Positions 33,911 through 43,660 of a DNA stretch of 64,000 nucleotides are shown here, piece by piece. The number at the start of each line of letters is the position of its first letter. The first letter of the stretch is position 1. A program made the position numbers and the translations under genes. Below the pieces are notes generated by a model. That model was not told where the DNA came from and searched no databases. It worked only from the letters and a program-made list of their open reading frames with translations. The DNA comes from Lunularia cruciata (lineage: Eukaryota > Streptophyta > Marchantiopsida > Lunulariales > Lunulariaceae): NCBI GenBank assembly GCA_948567375.1, contig OX419758.1, forward strand, positions 56,735,001-56,799,000, read 5' to 3'.

Positions 33911-34470
33911 TAGTTCAGCCATGCAAGATAAGAAGATTGAATTCAAGAGGGGAGGTAGCTATGATGGATTTGTCTTAAAGAGCATAGTCTAAAGGCAAAG
34001 TAGAGTCTAAGGGAGAAGATTCAAAAGAAGAAGAGCTCACATTGCAAATTCAGGAGTCTAGCACTAAGAGTGAAGGTGAGCCAAAATTTCAATAGTTAAT
34101 GGAAAAAGTGGTGTGAGAAGGAGATGAGGAGTTCCATGTGGTGATTGATTGCATGGAAGGAGGAGATGTCCTCTATTTGGAGTTACTTAGGAGGAGATGG
34201 AAGAAGAGCCAAAGGTGGTGGTCCAGAAGGGAGTAAGATCAAAGAGAGGACTGCAAATTGCAACTATAGGTCCAAGCCAAGTGAAGTAGGATAAGAAGAA
34301 AGCTCAAAAGAGATGACCTTGAAGGTACAAAGATTGCAACTTTAGGGTTAGGCATTGAAGGAGGATTCACTTGTCAAAGCCAAAAGTGAAGACCTCAAGG
34401 ACGAGGTGCAAGAGATCAATGTGGTTGAGTATTTTTTGATGATCATGTGTCCTTTGTTGTTGTAGCCAAA

Positions 34471-34516
34471 GAAGAAGAAGAAGAAGAAGAAGAAGAAGAA
34501 GAAGAAGAAGAAGAAG
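34471..34516 (+). repeat. (GAA)15 microsatellite in ORF2
   Basis: About 15 GAA units in the acidic tract of ORF2 copy ii. The equivalent place in copy iii has only a few GAA units. Confidence 0.95.
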
Positions 34517-35675
34517 ATACAAAAAGATCATCCAAATGTGAAGAACAAGTTGTAGGTGATGAAGTATCTTAACAAAGAGCGCGTGAATTGAAGGGCAAGT
34601 TAACCAAAAGAGAAGAAGAAGTTGAAGAACTTAGGGTGGATGCAATACTTTGGAAGAAGAGTCTAGAGAGCTTGCAAGAGAATTTTGAGAAGCACGGAAG
34701 TGATCTTGACCATTAGGCTAAAGAGTTAAGGAACCAAAAGGTAGCATTTGAGAAGATGAAGTGTGAAGTGTGAGAAGCGCGCACTGAAGTAATATGCTCA
34801 AAAGCCATCATAACAATAATGGAGCAAGAGCTGGAGAGACTGAGGAAGAGTGCAACAAAGAAAGATCAAGTATGGCAGTGCAAGTTGATGACCAAACATC
34901 AGGAAGAAGAAAGACTATGAGGTATAGTAAGAAGTGCAAAAGGCCAGATTGCTCAATATGTAGAGGAGAGTAAGATGCTAGCGGCTGAGTACAAAGTTGA
35001 ATTGCAGATGTATCAAGATGAGTCAAAGGTAGGGCAAACTTGTGGGTATACATTGAAATCAATTGGAAAGATCATTGAAAGAATGAAGGTGATGTTGAGT
35101 ACAAAAGCAAAAGGGAAGATGGAAGAAGCAAGACTGCACAAATAGAAATTGTTAGTGTAGGAGATGAGGAAAAGGAAAGTGAAGGATACTTAGCTGAATA
35201 ATTTGTTAATTTTTTAAAGAGAGAGGGTAGATAGGAAGATGTTAGAAGTAGGAGATAATGTGAGTCTTAGATTAGATTTAGTAAAATCAGAATTATACAA
35301 ACTTTGGAGTAGTATGAAGGACAAAACTAAATGCAAAATAGTAGAAGTAGGAGTGCAAGTGTCTTTGGGTTAGATGTTTGAACTCACTGAAGAAGTTAGA
35401 GAAGAGAAGGAGGAAGTAATTAGTAGATCCATGGTTTTAGTTGTAGTTCAGACTGAAGATGTGATAGAATTCAAAGAAGTTGAAGTTGAACCCGGAAGTA
35501 GAAGAAGTAATTGAAGGTAATTTGGGTGTAGAAGCCAAAGTCAAAGTAGAAATCAGATTGGATTAGTCACAGTTTTGAGATATGAAGAGGTAGATATTAA
35601 AGATGGATTGTTGTTTTGGATTTGCAAGTTGTTAAGGAACAGTACATAGTTAGATAATTGTCAAAATGCTCTACC

Positions 35676-35684
35676 TATTTAAAG
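35676..35684 (+). promoter_or_regulatory. TATA-like box of family C LTR
   Basis: TATTTAAAG within CTATTTAAAGGAGGCATTTG, about 100 bp after the ORF2 stop. The same block occurs in the short LTR (51461) and, as TATTCAAAG, in copy iv (57057-57066, minus). Conservation in three copies supports a promoter role. Confidence 0.65.
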
Positions 35685-36358
35685 GAGGCATTTGTAGTGA
35701 GTTGTTGTTTAGTATTCATATTTTTGAATTTGAGTAAAGCAAAGTGCTGTGACTCAATGCTCATCATTTCAGCTGAATTCCAAGTATCAATCTATGTGTG
35801 TGTTTGTGAGTGTTTGAAGAAATTTGAGTTACAATCTATGGGTGTTGGATGTTGGATTCCATAGCACTAATGTTCATTTTTTTTGTTTGATCCTAAGTGG
35901 ATATAAATCAAAGCAATGCCTTGATGAATCCATAAGGGCTTGTAGTGTTGGTAGTATCATGCAATTGTGAGTGCAACATTGGATTGATGCAAAGAAACTT
36001 TAATTGAGGAAGTTGTTCCTTTAGTAGAGGGGTGGAAAGAAATTTAGAGGCAAAGTTGTTTCATAGTGAAGAAACCTTCTTTGGGAAGAATTAAATCATC
36101 ACAATCAATGTCAATTTTGAACGGATTTGAAGAATTGTGATTATGGTTGTAATATGTTTGTGACAAGACTATGATTTAGTGGTTGTTACTCTCTTCTGGG
36201 TGTGTTTTCTACCTAAGAGACTAAAGAAGAAATCAAGAACAACTATTGTGTTATATTTTACTTTGTATTTGACTATTTCTAACTTGTATCTCTATGGGAA
36301 CAGATTGTGACTTGCTGATTACGCAAAAGTGATACTTGGTAGGTTATCACATGCTTTT

Positions 36359-36376
36359 TAGTGCCATTGCCAAGGA
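36359..36376 (+). other. Primer binding site, tRNA-Asp type (decayed)
   Basis: TAGTGCCATTGCCAAGGA, seven bases after the LTR end, differs from the tRNA-Asp primer site TGGCGCCGTTGCCGGGGA only by transitions. tRNA-Asp priming is typical of the Athila branch of plant Ty3/gypsy elements. Confidence 0.75.
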
Positions 36377-36479
36377 TATAAATCTTAGAAGTGGGAGAAT
36401 ATAAAGTCAAATCTTAAACTAAACATCCAATAAATATAATTGTTTGCATTGAGAGAACAACAAGAAGAGAGTGCTTGTA

Positions 36480-38270
36480 ACAAATTTTGCAACATGAAGA
36501 GAAGAATGCAAAAAGAGCCAATTCACCAATGAAGAATCTAGAAAGGAAACAATGGATCTACAACTTCTTAATGAGGTTCAAGAAGCCTTGAAAGACCTTG
36601 AACAAAAGAAATTCAAAATTGGGTGGCAAGGCTACTTTTCATCCCAAATCCCAAGAAGAAGAAAGACACAAGTAGAAATATATATTCATTGCACTCCAAT
36701 ACATTGACTTCCTCCAAAGTTGTTAAGGCAGACGCTTATATAAAAGAATTCATTTGTGAAAAGACAAAAAAAATTTTGTTAGAAGAAGAGTGTCAATACA
36801 TCTTACACACAATTCCTCAACTAGCTCAAAGGGATCTTAAAGAACAACTTGTTGACAAGACCTAGTTTTGGACTTTGAAAGTTGGAAAACTTGGGCTATA
36901 CCCGATGCACAATTACTAACTAGTACCTTGGGTCCATCAAGTTTTGCACCACCGTAGCCTACTCGTAGAGTTATAATATGACTTTGGTATTCATCACCCA
37001 ACATGCATGCCGAAAGTATAAGGAGACAAAACAAGATGAAGATCTTGATGAATTCATCCAAGAATTTAAAGTCATCTTCTTTGCCAACAAGGAGCATGAC
37101 TTTGATGACCGGCTGAAATGTTCCCAAGTCTACTCCAAAGAAGGCTAAAAGCTAGTATATCCATGTGACCCAAAAGAGGTTTAGATTAGCGGACTAGACA
37201 AACTTGCAAAACAACTTCCTAGAATGATTCCATAAAGTTGATTATGATACAAGTGTCTTCACGGCACTCAATGAATAAGACTAGGGAAAGAAGGAGATGT
37301 TGAGAGACTACTCTAAGCGGTTCATGGCCCTATTGAACCAAGTGTCAAAGCAATCTGATGTGATGGGCTAATTCAATGCCCAAGCCCTCACCTGGTTCCT
37401 TGGTGGATTGTTACCAAAGATTTGAATCTTTGCCAAGGAGAGGAATGTAACTTCCTTGGCCAAAGTACTCAAGCACGTTGCTTGATGCATCTTGCCCACT
37501 CTCATTCGTATGAGAACATAAGAAATTGTAAGAAGAAAGGCAAGAAGCCCAGACAAAGAGCTTCCCACAATACATCCCTTCTTTGGAAGAATCCTCCATG
37601 ACCTCTAGTTCTTCTTTGGAATCCAAAGAAAACTCAAAGCCAAGAGGAATTAGAAGGCAAGGAGGAAAGAAAGTACTAACACTCTCAGCTAAAGTTGTAA
37701 ATAAGACAAAACACTAAGCTGGAGACTCTTATTAAGGAGTTTGTGGATTTTAAGTTCCATATGATTGGGGTAAGGGACCAAAGAAAACCTCCTTCATTTG
37801 GAAGACCAAATATATGGTGCACTACACGTGGCAAGTTAGGCCATGCCAACATAGAGTGTTTGACCCGAACTACATATCCAATGAAGAAAATTGATTGGGT
37901 TCCAGGTTGGGACCAAAATGAGGAAGATAAGGCAATGTACTAGACCCAAGTGGTACAATTTCAGGCAAGCACATTGTTCCAAGGTCACTGGTATGGACCA
38001 AGGGAGTATCACAATAATGCTCCTCATCAAAGACTGCCAATGTGCAGCAAAAAGAGGCCTCAAAATGTTGCATCAAGAGTGTGTTATAATTATGGATCTA
38101 GGGACCATGGGTCTCCAAATTGTTGTGAGCCAAGGTGTTATATTGGGTATGTTCCACTTTGTGGAAATTTTAAAGGTTTGGGCCATGTTGGAAATCAGTG
38201 CCCTCAACAACCCAACCCAAAGCTACCGGTGAAGTATGTACAGACTCTAGCTGAGCATGCTGCATTCTAA
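36480..38270 (+). pseudogene. gag of element C3 with three zinc knuckles
   Basis: The N-terminal portion includes the open stretch 36623-36865 (PNPKKKKDTSRNIYSLH..., ILLEEECQYILHTIPQLAQR). A broken middle portion follows. Three knuckles then appear in order: CTTRGKLGHANIEC (37818-37859, second Cys to Arg), CYNYGSRDHGSPNC (38082-38123, second Cys to Tyr) and CGNFKGLGHVGNQC (38160-38201, second Cys to Phe). All three have lost exactly the second cysteine of CCHC while the other positions stand. Three knuckles is more than the usual one or two. The same order occurs in C1. Confidence 0.8.
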
Positions 38271-39310
38271 TCTAAAGAAGATGCCACTATAAATTTTATA
38301 ACTCTTGAGGAAGAGAGACCTCAAGAAGGAGAATGGCCAGACCTTGAAATTTTGGAGGTGCAAACATGCTCAAGAAAGAAGAAGTGTGATCCCAAAGAAG
38401 TGAGTACCACTTTGTTGTCTTCAAGAAAGGTGAAGCAATTGCGTCCAAAAGCCATACTATTTGCTAAGGAGGAGAAAAATTTGGTGAAAGCCAAAGCTAA
38501 AGCCTTGCAAAAGGAAATCTAAGAGACAATGCAAAGAACTCAAGAGATGAGTTTGGAGGACGATATGAAGACAAAGCTTCTAGTTTTTCTGGCTGATATT
38601 TGATCCAAAGTAGAGGACTTTATCCAAGCCGAGGTGGGTAAAGCCAAAGAGCCTCAAGTCAAGACCACTAGTACTTTGGTCACCATTCTTAAGTGACCCA
38701 AAGTCAGGTTGGAGTGGGGAGAGAATTCTAACCCAAAGTCAAAGGCAAAGAAGGTGAAGTTGGGAGGAGTACCGTACCTCACTACAATATTGTGGCAGAT
38801 TTGGCATCCATGTGTGCAAATGTTACATTCAATCAATTGTGGGAGGACAACAAGCTGTACAAGAAGCAGCTAAGTTCTACCCTCAAGAAAGTCAGGGTGA
38901 TGATCAAGAAAGATTTACCAGCCATCTATCATATTCAGCAAGAAGATTTGGGATCTCCTAAGTAAATGCAGAGATCACATGTGGTATGATCACATCAATA
39001 CCTACTGAATTGGATTTTGGTGTGAATGTCATGATAGAGGATACCACACACTGATTGGGGTATCACACTTTGAGCCTCCACCCCAAATTTTGAAGTTTGT
39101 GGATCAAACCAAGAGATGATCTTTGAGCATGTTGTCAAAAATTACTACTATCATCCGTGGAGTGCTGTTCAAGTTGAATTACATCATGTTGAGACCAATG
39201 ATAAAAATTGGTTAGCCATTGTTGATTGGAAGACCTTGGTTGTACAATGCTCAAGTTGTTGTGGATTGGTACTAGCAGAAGTTGAGGTTTAAAGACATCT
39301 AGTCTGAAGA
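38271..39310 (+). pseudogene. Gag-protease linker and protease of C3
   Basis: A long charged linker (EEWPDLE-like start at 38325, KAKALQKEI, DDMKTKLLVFLADI) leads to the protease. The readable C-terminal signature is LIGRPWLYNAQVVVDWY (39220-39270), followed by QKLRFKD. The catalytic Asp triplet is not seen. The linker resembles an extended Gag C-terminus. Confidence 0.65.
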
Positions 39311-40545
39311 CCAAAAGTTGCTGATTGTGAGTTGGACAAATGTTCCCTACCTCAAGGAAACAACTTTGTCAAAAGAAAAAGATAAATCCAAAGATTTATC
39401 ATCTTTATCTTCCAAAGAGTTGGATGAAGAAGTCCAAATCAATTACTTGGAATGCTATGAGGTAGAGGTTGAAGATGAAGATCCCTATGACTTCACCTTG
39501 GGTGAACATAATTTGGAGGAAGGGAGGTCTGATCTCTATACAACTTGGGTTGTGCTAAGTAAGTCATGTTGAAGGAATAATCAACTCAATGACTGTCAAG
39601 GTGTTATCTTATCCAAAGGTAAAGTGTTGAAAATTTTGAAGACAGTCACTTTGGATGAGTTAGTAAATACACTGCCTTGTTTATTGAGTACTAGGGTGTA
39701 TTTGCCTGGTCTATCAATCAAATACTGGAAATTTGCAAACAATTTGGGAAACATTGGATTGATCTTGTCGAAGATGCAATTCCAATTTGGCATAGACAAT
39801 ATTACTTGAACCCAAAGTACTCGTACTTGGTGAAAGATTAGATTGATAAGTACTTGGAGGCCAAAATAAATTTTCCAATCTTGAGTAGTGAGTAGGTTCC
39901 TCCCATTATCATTGTTCCAAAGAAGAAGATGTGGAAGATTCAAGTGTGCCAATAATTTTTTAAATTGAATGCTATTACAAGGGAGGATCATCATCCTTTG
40001 CCTTTTACATATACTATTTTGGACCACGCAGTTGGTCATCCAGTTTTCTCAATGGAGTTTCAGGCTATAATCAAGTATCCATTCGAGAAGAAGACAAGGG
40101 TAAAACTATATTCACTACAAATTGAGGCACCTTTGCATACAATCAAATGCCCTTTGGATTGTGTAATGCTCCCATTACTTTCTAGCGGATGGTGAATGCA
40201 ATTTTTAAAGATTTTTTGCAAAAATTTATGGAAGTCTTCATCGATGACTTTTTTGTCTTGGGCCAAAGAGAAGTACAGTTGGATTACCTTTGCTAAAATT
40301 TTGAAAGGTGTTATTTTGCTAGCTTGTCATTACAACCAAAGAAATGCTTCTTTGCATTGAAAGAAGGAATTCTTTTGGGGTATTGGGTCTCAAGCTGAGG
40401 TATTGAAGTTGATGTCAAGAAGGTGAAAGTGATCTCAACTTTGGAATCTCCTAAAAATATTTAGGGGCTAAGAGCCTTCTTAGGACATGTTGGATACTAT
40501 AGATGCTTCATATCAAATTATGTGGTGCTTGCTACACCACTAACA
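39311..40545 (+). pseudogene. Reverse transcriptase of C3
   Basis: After an acidic connector (39318-39572, KEKDKSKDLSSLSSKELDEE) the RT can be followed in several frames: IIIVPKKKMWKIQVCQ (39907-39955), LNAITREDHHPLPF (39965-40006), EVFIDDFFVLGQRE (40232-40273) with both catalytic aspartates retained, QPKKCFFALKEGILLGY (40335-40385), [17 protein letters not shown] (40467-40517). At least four frameshifts disable it. It corresponds to the partial RT of C1 and supplies the linker that C1 lacks. Confidence 0.85.
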
Positions 40546-41100
40546 AAGCTTCTTAAGAAGTCCAAAGAATATTTGTAGGAAGTAGACCAAGAAGAAGATT
40601 TCTATGTGTTGAAGAAGAAATTGGTTGAAGCACCAATTATGAGGGCCCCAAATGGAGATGTCCCTTTTCATGTGTATGTGGACACTTCATCCATAACAAT
40701 TGGAGTAGTCCTAAGAAGGACAAGAAGAAGAAAGACTATCTAATTTACTATGCCAATCAATAGCTTTTAGTTGCAAAAATGAACTATTCAATGATTGAAA
40801 GAGAAGCACTCAAATTGGTGTATGCATGCAAGAAGTTTTGCCACTATTGGTTAGGATACCGGTTTGTCTTCCATGTGGACCATTATGCTTGGCAACATTT
40901 GGTGAAGGTGGACTTGTCTTGACAAATTGCAAGATGGATCTTGTTGTTACAAGAAGTCAGATACACTATACAAGTAAGGAAGGGAGCTTTGTATGCAAAT
41001 GAAGACTTCCTATCTAGGTTGGAGACTCAAGACCAACATCTAGAAGTTGATGATCAATTTCCTAATGAAGAATTGTATCAATTGATGACAATATGAAGTA
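40546..41100 (+). pseudogene. RNase H of C3
   Basis: Blocks VDTSSITIGVVL (40677-40713), DYLIYYANQ, NYSMIEREALKLVYACKKF (40783-40839) and GYRFVFHVDHYAWQHLVK (40855-40908) are present, then ARWILLLQEVRYT. This is a gypsy RNase H with acidic residues kept. A stop (TGA) after VDLS and one in NQ*LL break it. Confidence 0.85.
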
Positions 41101-41229
41101 CAAGGTATGTGGCCAAAGCATACTTGCCAGTGTCCTAAGGGACTAGACACTAAGCAGAGGGCAGTCTTCCTCTAGAAATAGGACTGTACAAGCTAAGACA
41201 AAATATTTTATTTAAAGTGGTGAAGAAAA

Positions 41230-42345
41230 ATTACTTTAGAGATGCTTGGAAGCATACAAAGTTGGAAGAGTAATTGAGTCCTTACACTCGGAAGCATTGA
41301 GAGGACACTATGCCTTGAATAATACAGTAAAGAAAATTCTTTCAATAGGGTATTAGTGGCCTATGATGTACAAGGACACTCAAGCCTATATCTGAAGTTG
41401 TGATGCCTATCAAAGAACAAGAAAGCCAATGGCTACTTCTCAATGGCCTTTGACACCAATTTTGTTATTGGTCTCATTTGAGAAATGGGGAATTGATTTT
41501 GTGTGTCCAATTCAACTGGTGATCTGATTCACAAGGAAGAGATACATCTTGGTGTGCATTGATTATGCTTCCAAGATGGTTGAAGCTAAGGTAACTCAGC
41601 AAGATGATGCAAAAATAATTGCAAAATCTTTCTTCCAAAACATCATTTCACATTACGTATGTCCTCTAAAATTGGTAAGTGATTGAGGGACTCATTTTTT
41701 GAACTCACTTGTAGAGACATTAACCAAGTTCTTCCAAATCAAACATCAGAAGATGAAGCCTTACAACCCAAAGGCCAATGGACTAATGGCAAAGGCAAAA
41801 AAATTGTTGCATAAAATTTTGAATAAGATTACTATCAACTATGCTTATGATTGGGACATGAAGTTACCTACATCTTTGTGGGCATACAAAACCACCAAAA
41901 AGATTACAACCAAGCAAACTCCATATTTCTTGACATACAGATTGCATCCCATACTACTTATTGAATTTGAAATACCATCATATTGGATGCTTTGTGAGGA
42001 ATGATTGTTGGAGGAAGAAAGTCAAGATCTTTGGATCCATTATTTGATGTGGTTGGAAGAGAAAAGAGACTATGCAATGCAAACCATGAAGGAAATACAA
42101 GATCAATGGAAAGTCAAGCATGATAAGCAAATAAAGCATATTGTTGTTTGAGAAGGAGACTTAGTGTTGTTAAATGACAACTACCAAATATTTTTTCAAG
42201 GCAAGTTGCACTTAAGGGTAGATGAGGATCTATAGTGTCATTCACATTTATAACAATGGCTCTATTTAACTTGCAGACTTGAATGACAATCCTTTTGCCA
42301 CTTGCGTAAATAGGTGGTTCATAAATATTGGCCTGTGAACTCAAA
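41230..42345 (+). pseudogene. Integrase of C3
   Basis: The zinc domain reads HSEALRGHYALNNTV and, after a break, SCDAYQ (second Cys to Tyr). The core starts KWGIDFVCPI (41486-41515) with the first catalytic Asp, then RYILVCIDYASKMVEAKVTQ, ISHYVCPLKLVSD (second Asp), and the open part 41699-42004 (SLVETLTKFFQIKHQKMK...). In NGLMAKAKKLL the position of the catalytic Glu is not Glu. The C-terminal tail (EEKRDYAMQTMKEIQDQWK, 42056-42113) precedes a 3' LTR start at 42414. Confidence 0.87.
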
Positions 42346-43143
42346 CTTGGACAAAGAAGCCGTAGCAAATGTTCAAGAAGATGCTCACATTTGAGGAGGA
42401 GGGGGAAGAGGTATGTGGTACCCACATTTTTTGTTTTTGATGAGTTTTAAAGAAGAAGAGTATTGGTGAACCAAATTGCAGCCAAATGAAGAAGAAAAGA
42501 AGAGAATTGTGTATTTGGAGTAGACCTGAAGAAGTAAACTTTGGGTGAGGGAAAGAAGCACTTGGATTGAACTTATAGAGTGGTAGACCTAAAGTAGGGT
42601 GACTTTGTATCAAGAGGCTCAACCCAGTCCAAAGAAGTTGTAATAACTTTTCTTCAGGTCATGCCAATCAAGAAGGTACAATTAGAGATTTGGTTGAGTT
42701 ATGAGACAAATAATCTAAGAGTGATAGGAAACAAACATGTAGAAGCTATGAGTGTTGATGTTTTTCAAAATTGACTAAAGAATGATTGCATCTTGGAGCA
42801 CTATAAAATTAAGACTTCATTGAGGGAAATAAAAAATTCCAAGGAGATATCTTGTCCTTCTTAGTTGCTATCCCAAAGGAATATGAGTTACAAAGACAAA
42901 CAAGAGTTTAATTTTCTAAAGTCTTGAGGGATTAGAATCCTGTGTCCAAGAGAGGGAATATTGTTCCAACGCCATAGAGTCCATGAATGCAAAATGGCCA
43001 AAAAGGGTGGTAAGAAGAGCTCCGCACTTGCAATAAGGAGTCTCATAATTCAAAGGTCAGATGCAGTGGCATGAATCTAGATCCTTAGTAGACTTTGCAT
43101 TACTTTTCTAGCCTAGAACTAAAACTTGAGTTTTCTAGGTTTC

Positions 43144-43584
43144 ATGGCAAAGATAGCTACCAGCAATTGTGAAGATGGCCCCAAAGTGGGAGGGAAGAGA
43201 GGAAATTTGGGTGCAGGGACTGAGTGATATTGGAGGTTAGATTGAAAGAAGCAAGAGATGCAGCCAAAGTCACCTTCTATCGGAAGTGTGAGCCTTTGGA
43301 AGAGACCATAGACATGAGAAATTATTTCGTTGCTCCACGCACCAACAATGGTTAAACGGTGGATACCTATCAAGACCCAATAAAGCAAAGTATTTTGGGA
43401 GCGATGATGGCAATTTTCAAGCCTAAGAAAACCACATACAAGATGATAAATCAAGTGGTATTCTTTCATCAAGTGTTTGTAGGAGAGATGGTAAATTGGG
43501 TAAAATGTGTCCACCAAAGGGCAAGGCAAATGATTGTTAATTCAAGGACATATACACCTCCTCACTACTTCATACCATTGTAGC

Positions 43585-43660
<76 letters not shown>

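Larger units (their letters stand above)
32527..35578 (+). pseudogene. ORF2 copy ii, LTR-encoded coiled-coil protein
   Basis: Function unknown. The start ATG sits in the block GGTTTCATGG, shared with copies iii and iv. The N-terminal part contains NGYKVDTYWEPIKQSI (32733-32780), TMNQAVFFHQVF with one stop, and PFVAYFYVGLNLLTMEEKQR (32960-33019). The family D solo LTR interrupts it at 33225. After it come a basic then acidic stretch, the motif VIDCMEGGD (34146-34172), a (GAA)n tract coding Glu or Lys, and a long charged coiled coil (34560-35300) with LVKSELYKL. The C-terminus ends with a TGA at 35576. Without the insert it is about 2.36 kb, near 786 codons. Frameshifts and stops make this copy non-functional. 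I do not recognise the N-terminal domain. Confidence 0.75.
31468..36351 (+). repeat. Family C giant LTR copy ii, complete (5' LTR of C3)
   Basis: The LTR starts TGTGGTACACATA and ends TTATCACA. It spans 4884 bp; subtracting the inserted family D solo LTR (about 691 bp with duplication) and the 329-bp internal duplication leaves about 3863 bp, close to the 3847 bp of copy iv. U3 holds ORF2 (32527-35578), then a TATA-like box (35676), then R-U5 of about 640 bp. A decayed tRNA-Asp primer site follows at 36359, then gag of C3, so it acts as the 5' LTR of C3. It is also the only LTR to the right of C1. Confidence 0.85.

Noticed and set aside
36837-37127. Minus-strand frame of 96 codons as a gene
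   Set aside because: It is the antisense shadow of gag of element C3.
43588-43658. Replication origin or telomeric tract in the TA run
   Set aside because: A plain dinucleotide microsatellite inside a decayed reading frame.
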